Translations under genes and position numbers: made by a program | In this document: positions 26,201-37,414 of the stretch, piece by piece | Position numbering within the stretch: position 1 is the first letter of the stretch | Layout: each line of letters begins with the position of its first letter | Assembly (NCBI GenBank): GCA_035429805.1 | Contig: DAOMFL010000002.1 | Coordinates: forward strand, 62,001-126,000 | Source: JALORV01 sp035429805 | GTDB lineage: Bacteria > Pseudomonadota > Gammaproteobacteria > Burkholderiales > Burkholderiaceae_F | DNA: 64,000 bases | Direction: 5' to 3' | Notes under the pieces: generated by a model | Databases searched by the model: none | The model's input: the letters and a program-made list of their open reading frames with translations, nothing else | Told to the model about the DNA's origin: nothing

Positions 26201-26439
26201 AAGCGGCGGTGCGCCGGCTGCGGCCCATCGCATTGACGGCGGCGGCGGCGGTGCTCGCGATGATTCCACTCTCGCGCAGCGTCTTCTGGGGACCGATGGC
26301 GGTCGCCATCATGGGCGGCCTCATCGTCGCCACGGTTCTGACGCTGCTGTTCCTGCCGGCGCTCTATGCGGCCTGGTTCCGCATCCGGCGGCCTGTGGCC
26401 GCAGTGACACCCAACGCCGCCGCCGTTCTGCCGGCCTGA
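23293..26439 (+). CDS. RND family efflux permease (AcrB/HAE-like)
   Basis: A 1048-residue proton-driven transporter with about 12 membrane helices and two large periplasmic loops. The proton-relay Asp pair is in LGLLVDDAIIAVEMMVRKLEEG. The early segment AYWPGATATQMAEQVTDKLEKKLQ and the C-terminal GMIIRNSVILVDQIERNRAEG fit the AcrB/MdtB class. It starts with GTG three bases after the adaptor stop. The substrate is unknown: the protein could export drugs, solvents or metabolites. Control is probably by the palindrome upstream of the adaptor gene. Confidence 0.93.
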   Translation: MAAGRFNLSAWAVDHEPLLRYLMVVLLVGGFVAFASLGQDEDPPFTFRAMVIRAYWPGATATQMAEQVTDKLEKKLQETPGFEKVRSYSKPGETLIFVQVNEATRGRDVADAWYQVRKKLGDIRGTLPPNVQGPFFNDEFGDVYGVMFAFSTDGFNYRELKDYVEGVRQQLLKVPNVAKVDLFGVQDEKVYIEISHRKLAQIGLDIPQLAAQIGAQNAVEGSGVLVLPTDNLQVRITGEFRSLEDLRQLPIRVGGLTYRLADIATITRGYTDPPRDKLRAGVGGREGREVIGLGVTMVKGGDIIELGRDLAAAERRIEASLPVGIDMTKVADQPRAVATSVNEFLRVLVEALVVVLAVSFLSLGLHMKPLRVDPGPGLVVLATIPLVLAITMLGMWLLGINLHKISLGALIIALGLLVDDAIIAVEMMVRKLEEGATKVVAVTAMYETTAMPMLTGTLITAAGFLPIALAKSMAGEYTMSIFQVTALSLVISWFVAVLFVPLLGVWLLKVKPKAGVHSDDELFDTPFYRRFRRLVDGCVEWRKTVIGITVGALALGVFGFRFIEQQFFPDSSRLELVVNLWLPEGASLQATEQETRAFERWLARQPEVDWYVSYIGTGAPRFYLPQDQQFGNSNLAEIVVTPKDLAGRNALQTRITDLFRTDFPNLRGRVKLLPNGPPVPYPVQFRVQGPDARTVREIADEVKEAMRANPNTRGVNDNWNESVKRLGLELDQDRARALGISTQTLARAAQTILSGTTIGQFREGDQLIDIVLRQPLDERSVMSRLAEANITTASGRAVPLSQLVKIQFGWEPGIIWRQDRDYAITVQSDVRAGIQGPTVSAQVAADPRIVQLRARMPAGYQIAVAGAAEESAKAGGAIAANIPLMLFIVFTLLMLQLHSFSRSLLVFLTGPLGLIGAAGALLVLRAPFGFVAQLGVIALFGMIIRNSVILVDQIERNRAEGLPAWDAIIEAAVRRLRPIALTAAAAVLAMIPLSRSVFWGPMAVAIMGGLIVATVLTLLFLPALYAAWFRIRRPVAAVTPNAAAVLPA

Positions 26440-26442
26440 GGG

Positions 26443-29400
26443 TCAGTCGAACGCGAGCGAATACACCAGGTCGAGCGCGTTGGTGCTGCCGGCGCGCGCG
26501 ATCAGCGACAGTTGCCGGGTCAGCCGGTAGTTCAGCGCGACGAAGTATTCGGCACCCGTGAGCGCCTGCTCAAAGGACAGGAACAGGTCGTCATTGATGC
26601 GTTTGCCGACGGTGAGAAAGTCGCCGGTCGTCGGGCTCGACGTCGAAGTGCCGCCGCTGCGCAGGCGGCCGGCCACGGTTTCGCGCGGCAGCAGCGATGC
26701 GCTGCTCTGGCCCGGCTGCAGCGTGATCTGGTCGATGCCGAGCGTGCGCATCAAACTGGCGCTGGCACTGTCGGCCTGGCCGGCGAAGAGCGCGCTCGCC
26801 GCCGCCGACAGCATGGCGCGATCGTTGCCGTCGTTTGCGCCTGGCGGGCGTCCGAGCACCAGCCAGTTGAGCTTCTCGGTGTCCGACATCGACGGATCCG
26901 AGTGCAGGCGCACGAACGGCTTCTGCGCCGTGCCGCTGATCGCAACGCCGACTTCGACCGGCAGGCCGGCGCGCACCGCCAGCACATTGAGCGACGGGTT
27001 GTCGATCGGTCCCTGGAACGTGACAATGCCGCGCGCAATCTGCAGGCGCTGGCCATAGCCCGCGTAGATCCCGTCTACGGTACGCACGCTGCCTTCGCCG
27101 CGCAGCTGGCTCGGACGGCCGCTGACGCTGATCGACCCGGCCAGGCGTGCCTCCAGCCCGTCGCCCTCGATGTAGAAGCGTTGGCCGAGGTCGGCCTGCA
27201 TGTCGACCGTGACGTCGACTGGCGCCGCAGCCGACTTGCGCTGCGCGCCGGCCTTGCTGACGACCACGTCGTTCGGCAACGTCCGTGCGCCGCGCCGTCC
27301 GCTGAAGTTGAAGTAGGCGCCGTCGACACCGAGCTTCGCGTAGAGCTCGGCGCGCTGCGGTGACAGCGTGATGCCCCCGTCGCCGGAGACGACCATCCAG
27401 CGATCGGCTCGCTGCAGCACCGGGAGCTGCGTGGCATGCAGGCCGATACTGCCGGTGAGCGACGCGAGGGCGATCCGCCCGACCGCCCTCACTTCGAACG
27501 GCTTCTCGGACACCAGTCCTTCGAGCGCGCGCAGGTCGCGCGGCGATACGCGAGGCGTGCCCGCGAAGCTGAGTTCGTTGATCACCAGCACGCCATCTTC
27601 GAGCACGCCGTCAAGGCGGCCGTTTTCCAGCCGCACCGCCTGGTCGACCCATGCGAGCCGCAGCCCGTCACCGGTCACGGTCCCGGTCGACGTCGGATCG
27701 CCTGGTGTGCCGGCGATCGTGGCCTTGACGCCGGCGCGGCCCGCGAACTGCACGTTGTCGCCGATCAACGGCCCGACCCAGCTCAGATCCGGCAGTTCGG
27801 CGTCGATGACGACGCGGAAGGGTCGCGCCTGCGACAGCACACGCCCGCCTTCGAACTTCGGGTCGAGGTAGGCATCGACCAGGGCATCGATCCGGCCCAG
27901 CGCGCGGCCGCGTATGTAGACGTTGCCCGTGACGCGATTGTCGAGAATGTTGAGCGCGGCGCCGACATCGCTGACGCCAATCGGATTGAGCGCGTCGATG
28001 CCGCTATAGATGTCGCCGCCGGTGCGCTCGACGACGGCGATGCCGCTCACGCCGGCGTCGGTGTAATCGATATCCCAGCGTCCGGCCAGCGTGAGAGGCA
28101 CGCGGTCGCCCGCGCCGGTGCGGACCACGCGGCGGGGCGCGCGTGCGGCCGCATCGAGTGTCTGCGGCTGCAGGCCTTCGAAGCGCCCCGACCAGCGCCA
28201 ATGTGCGTCGCCGCGCCGCATCTGGAACTCGCTGAAGCGCGCCCCGCGCAGCTGGAATTCGGCCGGTCCGAGTTCGACGACATCTTGGCCGATGGTCAGC
28301 GGAACGGGTTTGCGCACTTCGAGGTCGAGTGGCGACCCCCATTCGGCGCCAACGATGGAGCCGCGCCATGCGCCTCGCTGCAGGCCGCCGCTGACGATGA
28401 CGCGCAGCGGCTGCTGGCTGGCCGTCATGCCGATGAGTTCCAACGTTGCGTCCGCTGTCGTGCCGCGTCCCACCAGCCGGGCGCTCGCGATCGATGCATC
28501 AGGACCGGCAGGGCCGGTGTACCTCGTGACCTCGGCGGTCAGCGCGAGCGGTTCATTGGGCCCGAGGCCACCGCGAAATGCCGCGAGCGCGGCAACAATG
28601 CGGTGGCCACCGGGCACAAGCAGATTCTTCAGCGCCACCGTGCCGTCGATGCGGGCCGCTTCCATCTCTCCAGTGACCGTGGCACTGGCTTCGATCCAGC
28701 CGCCGTAGTCCGGCAGCAGGGTCCCAATATCGGGTGAGGCGAACGTGACCCGCAGTTCGCGACCTGCCCCGAGCCCACCGCTCGCTGTCAGGCGCGATGC
28801 ACCGGAGCGCAGTTCGACATCGGCCTCGAAGCGCCGATCTTCGACCTCGACCGTGCCGCGCCCGGTGACGGGCCGGCCGGCGATGCGACTGTCGGCGAGC
28901 TCGATGCTGGCGTGACCTGCGATCGGCGTCTGCAGGCGACCGTCGGCGGACAGCGTGCCGTTGAGGCGCGTGTCGAGACCGCGGACCAGCTGTGCGAGGT
29001 CGAGTTCCCGGAAGCTGCCATTCAGGTGCACGCTGTGTCGGCCGGTCATCTCGAAGCGTCCGCGCACGTCGGCACGGCCCTGGCCCAGCTGCAGGCGGGC
29101 CTGCGCCACGTCGAGCACCTGCGCGCGCAGCGACGCGTCGATGTCCGCCACCAGCGGCAGGCCGCGCGTGTTGCGCAGGCTGCCGCGAAAGCGCTGCTCG
29201 CCGTCCTTGTAGCCGTAGTCCATCTGTCCATCGGCCGACGTGGTGACGGCCCGGCTGTGCAATGTCGCGGCGTCGATGCCGGTGAACCTCGCCTGCGCCA
29301 GCACGCCGTCAGCGCGCGACCATGTCAGCGTGCCGGCCGCACTGCCGCGCACGCCCTCGGCGCGCTCGATGTCGAGCCTGAGCGCGTCCGCCGCCCACGC

Positions 29401-30402
29401 AAGCGTTCCGCGCACGGTCCGCGCCGGCACCTGGTTACGGTCCAAAGGACCCGGCGTCCGGTTCTCGACGTAAAACGGGCCGGACACCGTCCAGGTTCCG
29501 TCGGCTGCCGTCCTGGGGAGCAGCTCGCCGCGCACGGCCAGTCGCATCGCAGGCACCTCGGCGAACCACAGCGACGGATCGAAGTCGTCGGCGTCGACGC
29601 TGAGGCGTTCGACCAGGACGGCGTCGAAGGAGCGCAGCGTCGCGCTGGCGCTGGCGTGGGAGGCGGCGTCGCGGGCCACGAGTTCGAGCTGCATGCGCGT
29701 CAGCGAACCGCGTGCGGCGATGTCGGCCTCGACTGCGCGTTCCCGCAGCGTCGTCCCGAGGCGCGCCTGGGCTGCGATCGTGAACGGAGCCGCAGCGCCG
29801 ATGCGGCCGCTGGCCGCGATGCGCGTGCGGTCGAACTCGCCGCTCACGCGTTCCACCTCGAGACCCTCGGGGTCCATGCGGCCGCTCAGATCGATCTGGC
29901 GGAACACGGCGGGGGCGCTGCCGCGCGCTCCCAGTGCGAGCTCCCCGACTTGCGCCTGGCGGACGAAGAGTTCGAACGGCAGGCCGAGCGAGGCGGGCGG
30001 TGCGGCGGCTCCGGAGCTCGGCCTCCACTCAATCTGGAGGCGACGCGCGTCGAACCGCTCCACGTCGAGTCGGCGTGGCTGGAGCGACACTTCCCGCAGC
30101 CGGATCGACATCTTCGTGCCCTTCAGCGACCACGCATCCCTGACGAGTTCAAAGTCCTCGATCTGCGCGCCGTCCGCGATCGTGCCGGCGACGCCCCTCA
30201 CACTCAGGCCGGGCACGAAGGCGCTGCTCAGCGCGGCCACAGCGCGCAGGCCCGACGGCGTACTGGCCAGCCACCATGCCGTCGTCGCCAGGAACGCGAT
30301 CAGCCCCAGGGCCGGCAGGACGATCGCGATGACGGTCCCGAACCAGGACAGCCGCGGCCTCGGTGGCTCGGGCGTGGGCGGGGGCGTCGTCGTAGCGGCC
30401 AT
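26443..30402 (-). CDS. tamB: translocation and assembly module subunit TamB (DUF490)
   Basis: TamB is a long periplasm-spanning protein that works with TamA in outer-membrane assembly and phospholipid transport. It has 1319 residues. An N-terminal membrane anchor (IVLPALGLIAFLATTAWWLA) is followed by repetitive beta-rich segments. A C-terminal DUF490 domain contains GEGSVRTVDGIYAGYGQRL and LNWLVLGRPP, and the end is SLAFD. The start shares one base with the tamA stop (TGATG on the minus strand), so the two are coupled. The 3' end meets the convergent RND operon 3 bp away. Confidence 0.93.
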   Translation of the reverse strand: MAATTTPPPTPEPPRPRLSWFGTVIAIVLPALGLIAFLATTAWWLASTPSGLRAVAALSSAFVPGLSVRGVAGTIADGAQIEDFELVRDAWSLKGTKMSIRLREVSLQPRRLDVERFDARRLQIEWRPSSGAAAPPASLGLPFELFVRQAQVGELALGARGSAPAVFRQIDLSGRMDPEGLEVERVSGEFDRTRIAASGRIGAAAPFTIAAQARLGTTLRERAVEADIAARGSLTRMQLELVARDAASHASASATLRSFDAVLVERLSVDADDFDPSLWFAEVPAMRLAVRGELLPRTAADGTWTVSGPFYVENRTPGPLDRNQVPARTVRGTLAWAADALRLDIERAEGVRGSAAGTLTWSRADGVLAQARFTGIDAATLHSRAVTTSADGQMDYGYKDGEQRFRGSLRNTRGLPLVADIDASLRAQVLDVAQARLQLGQGRADVRGRFEMTGRHSVHLNGSFRELDLAQLVRGLDTRLNGTLSADGRLQTPIAGHASIELADSRIAGRPVTGRGTVEVEDRRFEADVELRSGASRLTASGGLGAGRELRVTFASPDIGTLLPDYGGWIEASATVTGEMEAARIDGTVALKNLLVPGGHRIVAALAAFRGGLGPNEPLALTAEVTRYTGPAGPDASIASARLVGRGTTADATLELIGMTASQQPLRVIVSGGLQRGAWRGSIVGAEWGSPLDLEVRKPVPLTIGQDVVELGPAEFQLRGARFSEFQMRRGDAHWRWSGRFEGLQPQTLDAAARAPRRVVRTGAGDRVPLTLAGRWDIDYTDAGVSGIAVVERTGGDIYSGIDALNPIGVSDVGAALNILDNRVTGNVYIRGRALGRIDALVDAYLDPKFEGGRVLSQARPFRVVIDAELPDLSWVGPLIGDNVQFAGRAGVKATIAGTPGDPTSTGTVTGDGLRLAWVDQAVRLENGRLDGVLEDGVLVINELSFAGTPRVSPRDLRALEGLVSEKPFEVRAVGRIALASLTGSIGLHATQLPVLQRADRWMVVSGDGGITLSPQRAELYAKLGVDGAYFNFSGRRGARTLPNDVVVSKAGAQRKSAAAPVDVTVDMQADLGQRFYIEGDGLEARLAGSISVSGRPSQLRGEGSVRTVDGIYAGYGQRLQIARGIVTFQGPIDNPSLNVLAVRAGLPVEVGVAISGTAQKPFVRLHSDPSMSDTEKLNWLVLGRPPGANDGNDRAMLSAAASALFAGQADSASASLMRTLGIDQITLQPGQSSASLLPRETVAGRLRSGGTSTSSPTTGDFLTVGKRINDDLFLSFEQALTGAEYFVALNYRLTRQLSLIARAGSTNALDLVYSLAFD

Positions 30403-32177
30403 CAGAAGGCGATTGCGACCGAGAAATGCACGCGGAGTTGCTGGAAGCGCTCGCCCCAGGCGACGTCGACGGCCAGGGGGCCGGCCGGAGTACGCCAGCG
30501 CGCGCCGAGGCCGTAACCGAGCGCCGGGCTGAGGTCGCTGAATCGCGCGGCGGCATCGCCGGCATCAACGAACGCGGCGATGCCCCAGTTGCCGTCCCAC
30601 TGCGGCAGCCACTTAACGTACTCCACTGATCCGACGGCGAGCGCACGGCCGCCGACGATGGCGCCGCCCTGCTCGACGCCGAGACTCTCGAAGTCGTAGC
30701 CGCGGACCGTCAGGGCACCGCCGGTGCGGAACAGGAACTTGTTGGGAACCGCATTGGTGCTTTCCGCCTGCACGCCGCCGAGTTGCCCGCGCAGGATGAG
30801 CACGTCGCGCGCACCGACCGGGAAGTACTGGACGATGCTGCCGAAGCCCCGGACGAATGCGTCTTCGACGGCGAAGCCGCCCAGGCCCACGGACCCCTGC
30901 AGCTGGATCAGGTTGCCGCGGCGCGGGTTGGTGATGTCGTCGACGTCGCGGCGCGTCCACGTATAGCTGGTCGAGAGCACGTCGAGCGTGATCGGCGGAT
31001 CGAGTGGTGTTTCCCGACGCTCGTGCTCGAAGTTGATCGCGAGCTGGGTCTCGACGTTGTGGCCATCGCGGGGTCCCGTCAGCTTCGAGCGTGCCGCGCC
31101 GATGCCCCAGCGATTGACGCGCAGATTCTCAATGTCGGAGTTCTCGAACAGCACGCCGACGCTGTTCCGCGCCCCGCCGGGCTGGGGCGGGAAGATCACG
31201 TCTGCATAGGCGAACTGACCCGTCTGGTCCACGCGGAACCCGCTCTGCAGCGAGTAGGGAAGGCCGAAGATGATCGACTGCCGGTAGAGCGCCTCGATGT
31301 GCGCGCCGGTGTTGGTGGCGAAGCCGACGCCGGCGGCAAAGCGGCGCGCCTTGGCCTCGCGCAGCTGCACGCGGACCGGTGCTGCGTCGCCTTCCGCATG
31401 CTCGAGGTCGAACGTGACGACGACGCTGCTGAAGTGCGGGCTCTCCTGCAACGCCTGCTGGAACTGCAGCATCAGCGTCCGGTCGAATGGAGCGCCGGGC
31501 CTGAGCGTGTTGTACCGCTCCACCAGCGCAGCGTCGAGCCGCTCCAGGCCCTCGACCTTCAGTGGTCCGAATCGATAGGCCGGTCCGCTGTCGACCTCGA
31601 CGCGCAGGCGCGCCGTCGCGGTTTCCGCGTCGATATCGGCGGTGGTCAATCCCAGAGTTGCGCCGGCGTAGTCGCGCGCCGTCACGGCGAGCATCAGGCG
31701 GTTCTTGGCGGTTTCCCAATCGGCGCTGCGGAACACGGCGCCCACCGGCAGGGCCCAGTCGCGACGCAGCTCCGCGGCACGCGCCGCGTGATCGGCCTCG
31801 GCCAGGGCGCCGGTGAACTGGATCTCGACGGTCGCGACCCGGGTCGGCGGGCCGGGATCGACGACCATGCGATACCGGGGCACCTTGGCCGTGTTGGGTT
31901 CGAAGCGAACACGCGGGCTGAAGTAGCCTTCAGTCGCCAGCGCTTCGACCGCGGCCCTCTCGGCGCGACGCAATTCGCGCTCCTCATCGGCCTCATCGGC
32001 ATCCTCGGGCAGACGGAATCGCGCCAGCACTTCCTCCAGCGCCGTCGCCACTTTCCCGCTGACGCCGGCCGGCGTGACGAGCCGCACGCCCTCATCGGTC
32101 TCCACTGGCGACTGCTCGGCGGCGCCGGCGGGCAGGCCCACCAGGATCACGAGCAGTGCCAGCAGTGCAGGGCGCAA
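30402..32177 (-). CDS. tamA: autotransporter assembly complex outer-membrane protein TamA
   Basis: A 591-residue BamA/Omp85-family protein. A signal peptide (LLALLVILVGLPAGAAEQ) is followed by POTRA domains in the first half. A 16-strand barrel comes next with GVGFATNTGAHIEALYRQ, RTGGALTVRGYDFESLG (the VRGF/Y lid-lock region) and a C-terminal strand ending in Phe (LRVHFSVAIAF), the usual BAM signal. It is transcribed with tamB. clpB diverges upstream across 175 bp. Confidence 0.93.
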   Translation of the reverse strand: MRPALLALLVILVGLPAGAAEQSPVETDEGVRLVTPAGVSGKVATALEEVLARFRLPEDADEADEERELRRAERAAVEALATEGYFSPRVRFEPNTAKVPRYRMVVDPGPPTRVATVEIQFTGALAEADHAARAAELRRDWALPVGAVFRSADWETAKNRLMLAVTARDYAGATLGLTTADIDAETATARLRVEVDSGPAYRFGPLKVEGLERLDAALVERYNTLRPGAPFDRTLMLQFQQALQESPHFSSVVVTFDLEHAEGDAAPVRVQLREAKARRFAAGVGFATNTGAHIEALYRQSIIFGLPYSLQSGFRVDQTGQFAYADVIFPPQPGGARNSVGVLFENSDIENLRVNRWGIGAARSKLTGPRDGHNVETQLAINFEHERRETPLDPPITLDVLSTSYTWTRRDVDDITNPRRGNLIQLQGSVGLGGFAVEDAFVRGFGSIVQYFPVGARDVLILRGQLGGVQAESTNAVPNKFLFRTGGALTVRGYDFESLGVEQGGAIVGGRALAVGSVEYVKWLPQWDGNWGIAAFVDAGDAAARFSDLSPALGYGLGARWRTPAGPLAVDVAWGERFQQLRVHFSVAIAF

Positions 32178-32288
32178 GGTGCAGACCAGTCGGAGAGGGC
32201 GGCGGCGGCCGTACTGCCCGGCGCAGCCGGAGCGTTGCGCGGCGGTCCGCGTCCGATGCTAGCAAAGGGCCGTACGCCGCCGATCGAG

Positions 32289-32316
32289 CTTGAAAACCCG
32301 GGAGCATCCCTTACCT
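32289..32316 (+). promoter_or_regulatory. candidate sigma32 heat-shock promoter of clpB
   Basis: CTTGAAA (32289-32295) is a perfect -35 match for sigma32. After 12 bases CCCTTACCT gives a partial match to the CCCCATNT -10 element. clpB is a classical sigma32 target. Confidence 0.55.
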
Positions 32317-32352
32317 TCGAATGGAAACGACAATCCGGGGGCAGGGCGTTCC

Positions 32353-34947
<2,595 letters not shown>

Positions 34948-34953
34948 GCGCGC

Positions 34954-34973
34954 GGGCCGGCGGAAGCCGGCCC
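34954..34973 (+). terminator. hairpin downstream of clpB, probable terminator
   Basis: GGGCCGGC and GCCGGCCC pair perfectly around a GGAA loop, six bases after the clpB stop. The following CTTGACT is not T-rich, so strength is uncertain. Confidence 0.55.
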
Positions 34974-35135
34974 CTTGACTCGAACGGTCGCCCTGTCGGT
35001 GAGGCGAGACGCGATGATTTGAGGGTTTCGCCCGAGGCCGGAGTCCGTCGTTTCCGTCGATTTTGTTTACAAATCAAAGATATCCGTCCGGATTACTGCG
35101 CTGCAATAGCTTGGCGCGGTGGGATTTTTTCCCAC

Positions 35136-35151
35136 TGGCATAACTTCTGCT
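35136..35151 (+). promoter_or_regulatory. sigma54 (RpoN)-type promoter of the PEP-CTERM gene
   Basis: TGGCATAACTTCTGCT matches the -24/-12 consensus TGGCAYRNNNNTTGCW at all but one position with exact GG-GC spacing. It lies 45 bases before the ATG at 35197. A 6-bp inverted repeat GTGGGA/TCCCAC (35119-35135) abuts it upstream. In other bacteria PEP-CTERM genes are controlled by RpoN with the PrsK/PrsR system. Confidence 0.75.
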
Positions 35152-35196
35152 TGGGTTCAGGCCGGGGATGAACAGGTTGTCTTGCCAGGAGCAGAA

Positions 35197-35967
35197 ATGA
35201 GGTTCAGGTTGCACACGCTTCACAAAGTGCTGGTCGGCCTCTCGATCGGCCTCGTCGCTTTTGCCGCGCATTCCGCGGTCATATTCACCGGCTCGTCGGG
35301 CGGCCGTTCGGCCAGCGTGTCCTTCGATGTGTTCGCGCCGAATCTGCTGGTGGTGACGCTGACGAATACAAGCGGCGCAGATGCGTTGGTGCCAACCGAT
35401 ATTCTGACCGGCGTCTTCTTCAACCTCGCTGGAAACCCACTACTGTCTGAGGTGTCCGCGCGCTCGGGAGGGCCCACCTACTTAAATGGGCTCCAAGCCT
35501 CCGCTGCCCTTGGGGGTCCAGCCGGTTCGAATGTCGGGGGTGAGTGGGCCTATGCAAACGGGCTCAGTCAGTACGCAGCGAATTCGGGAATCTCCAGTTC
35601 GGGTCTGGGACTGTTCGGGGGTGGAACATTCTTGGGTGCCAATCTCGATGGACCCCCAAGTGGAGCCGTGGACGGCCTGCAGTACGGCATCACCACCGCC
35701 GGCGACAACCTTGCGACAGGCAACACGGCGCTCATGACCAACGAGATCACCAAGAACTCGGTTCAGTTCGCTCTTGGCGGCTTCCTTGGAAGCCTCAGCG
35801 ACATCTCGAACGTGACGTTCCAGTACGGCACCGCGCTCACCGAGCCGAGTGTTCCGGGCCGGCCTGGCCAAGGAGGCTCGGTGCCCGAGCCCGGCTCGCT
35901 GGCGTTGCTCGCGACCGGTCTGCTCGGCGTGGCCGGCTGGGTGCGTCGTCGCCGGCCCGAAGCCTGA
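35197..35967 (+). CDS. PEP-CTERM sorting domain-containing surface protein
   Basis: A 256-residue exported protein. A signal peptide of about 27 residues (VLVGLSIGLVAFAAHSA) leads a Gly/Ser/Asn-rich beta-type region that I do not recognise beyond exosortase-dependent surface proteins. The C-terminus is a textbook PEP-CTERM anchor: VPEPGSLALLATGLLGVAGW followed by an Arg cluster (residues 229-253). Exosortase should cleave at this site and the product may enter the biofilm or exopolysaccharide matrix. No exosortase or EPS locus is in the window, so it is an orphan substrate. A sigma54-like promoter and a strong terminator bracket it as a single-gene unit. Confidence 0.92.
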   Translation: MRFRLHTLHKVLVGLSIGLVAFAAHSAVIFTGSSGGRSASVSFDVFAPNLLVVTLTNTSGADALVPTDILTGVFFNLAGNPLLSEVSARSGGPTYLNGLQASAALGGPAGSNVGGEWAYANGLSQYAANSGISSSGLGLFGGGTFLGANLDGPPSGAVDGLQYGITTAGDNLATGNTALMTNEITKNSVQFALGGFLGSLSDISNVTFQYGTALTEPSVPGRPGQGGSVPEPGSLALLATGLLGVAGWVRRRRPEA

Positions 35968-35990
35968 ACGTAGCAGCGCCGTCAATCGAA

Positions 35991-36020
35991 GGGCCCGCTC
36001 AGCGGGCCCTTTGTCTTTTT
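35991..36020 (+). terminator. rho-independent terminator of the PEP-CTERM gene
   Basis: GGGCCCGC and GCGGGCCC pair around TCA, followed by TTTGTCTTTTT. It starts 23 bases after the stop codon. Confidence 0.93.
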
Positions 36021-36328
36021 GCCCGGCTGCAGCCAGCAGTCGGCCAAGAACCTTTACTCGTGTGCAGGCCTAGCTCAGGAAGTGGATGAAGTACTGCGCC
36101 TAAGCGGTAACCCCCATGGCTAGTTTCCCAGGCCGGGTTGTCCACGCTGAGAAAAGCGCGGCTACAATCGCGCGGCTCCGAGCCGGCGGTGGTGTTGAGC
36201 CCTCGTCGGAACGGCGTACCAGGATCAAGAAGGCCGGGGTCTACGCCGATTACCGGAGAATCGGGAGCGCAGGGGCTCTGCTCAACTTCACGCCTGCGCC
36301 GTCGAGGTGCAAGGCGCGTTGAGGCAAG
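36021..36328 (+). other. intergenic region before the PBP7-type gene, with a candidate promoter
   Basis: About 310 bases hold no gene that I can support. A TACAAT -10-like box (36163-36168) follows TTGTCC (36138-36143) with a long 19-base spacer. It would give a leader of about 170 bases. That leader contains a short hairpin CCGATT/AATCGG at roughly 36247-36265. No known riboswitch class was recognised. Confidence 0.4.
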
Positions 36329-36338
36329 AAGGGGGAGG
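36329..36338 (+). promoter_or_regulatory. ribosome binding site that selects the TTG start at 36344
   Basis: AAGGGGGAGG lies 5 bases before TTG 36344. The nearest ATG (36368) has no such site, so the rarer start codon is favoured. Confidence 0.75.
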
Positions 36339-36343
36339 CGGAA

Positions 36344-37393
36344 TTGCAGAGATCGATTGCGTGGGCCATGGCCCTGGGTCTGACGGTCGCGCTGGCGGCC
36401 GTTGTGACATCGCCTTCTCAGGCCACAGAGGCCAACGCCGCAGTCGACTCGGGCTCGAAGCCGGCTCAGCGCGTCAGCGGGACGATTCCAACCGGCAAAG
36501 CCCGCGCACAGTCCACCCGCAGGGCGTCCGCCGCGCGCACACCAGCCAGACCGTCCGAGGGCCAGATCGCCGGCCTGCACCGGGCGGGTGATCCACTCGA
36601 ACTGAAATCTTCGGTCGCGCTCGTCGTGAACCAGGACACCGACGAAGTGCTGTTCGAGAAGAACACGCGCGCGGTGCTGCCGATCGCATCGATTACCAAG
36701 CTGATGACGGCACTGGTGACCGTGGAAGCCAATCTTCCGCTGGACGAGGAACTCACGGTCAGCCAGAGCGAGGTCGTGCGCGCGAACGTCCGGTCGAATC
36801 TTCGACCGGGCATGACGATGACGCGGGACACCGCCCTGCATCTTGCGCTGATGTCTTCCGAGAACCGTGCGGCGCAGTTGCTGGGTCGAACCTATCCGGG
36901 CGGACTCGATGCATTCGTCGAGGCGATGAACGCCAAGGCGCGGCTGATCGGGATGAGCGACTCGCACTTCGCGGATCCGACCGGCCTGTCGCCGGAGAAC
37001 CGCTCGAGCGCCAATGACCTCGTACGGCTGGTCAAGGCGGCCTACGAGCACGACGTCATCCGCCAGCATTCGATCAGTGGAGAACTGGCGCTGCCCGTGG
37101 GCAAGCGGATGGTCCGCTATGGCAACACCAACCGCCTGACGGCGAATCCCGACTGGGAGATCGGTCTGCAGAAGACCGGCTACATCTCGGCCGCGGGCCG
37201 TTGTCTGGTGATGCAGGCGGTGGTCGAAGGCCAGCGGGTGGTGATGGTGCTGCTCGACTCGGTCGGAAAATACTCCCGGCTCGCGGACGCGCAGCGCATT
37301 CGCGACTGGCTGACGGCCCGGCGTGCCAGCGGCGAACAGCCCCCCTCGGGCAAACCGGTCGCGAACGCACCCGCGGCGGCCCAGCCAATCTGA
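36344..37393 (+). CDS. pbpG: D-alanyl-D-alanine endopeptidase (PBP7/PbpG family)
   Basis: A low-molecular-mass penicillin-binding protein that cleaves D-Ala-containing cross-links in periplasmic peptidoglycan. It has 349 residues. An N-terminal signal (AWAMALGLTVALAAVVTS) is followed by a Ser/Thr/Arg-rich linker and the peptidase S11 domain. The catalytic SxxK is SITK at Ser116/Lys119, the second motif is SSENRA and the third is KTGYIS. A Pro/Ala-rich tail ends the protein. The start is TTG with a strong Shine-Dalgarno. D-Ala-D-Ala carboxypeptidases share the fold, but SSENRA and the length favour PbpG. Confidence 0.9.
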   Translation: MQRSIAWAMALGLTVALAAVVTSPSQATEANAAVDSGSKPAQRVSGTIPTGKARAQSTRRASAARTPARPSEGQIAGLHRAGDPLELKSSVALVVNQDTDEVLFEKNTRAVLPIASITKLMTALVTVEANLPLDEELTVSQSEVVRANVRSNLRPGMTMTRDTALHLALMSSENRAAQLLGRTYPGGLDAFVEAMNAKARLIGMSDSHFADPTGLSPENRSSANDLVRLVKAAYEHDVIRQHSISGELALPVGKRMVRYGNTNRLTANPDWEIGLQKTGYISAAGRCLVMQAVVEGQRVVMVLLDSVGKYSRLADAQRIRDWLTARRASGEQPPSGKPVANAPAAAQPI

Positions 37394-37414
37394 CCGACTC
37401 GGTCGTCCGGCCGT

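Noticed and set aside
26512..30516. Several long plus-strand frames opposite tamB (283 to 534 codons)
   Set aside because: Arg/Ala-rich shadows without start signals; tamB on the minus strand is clear.
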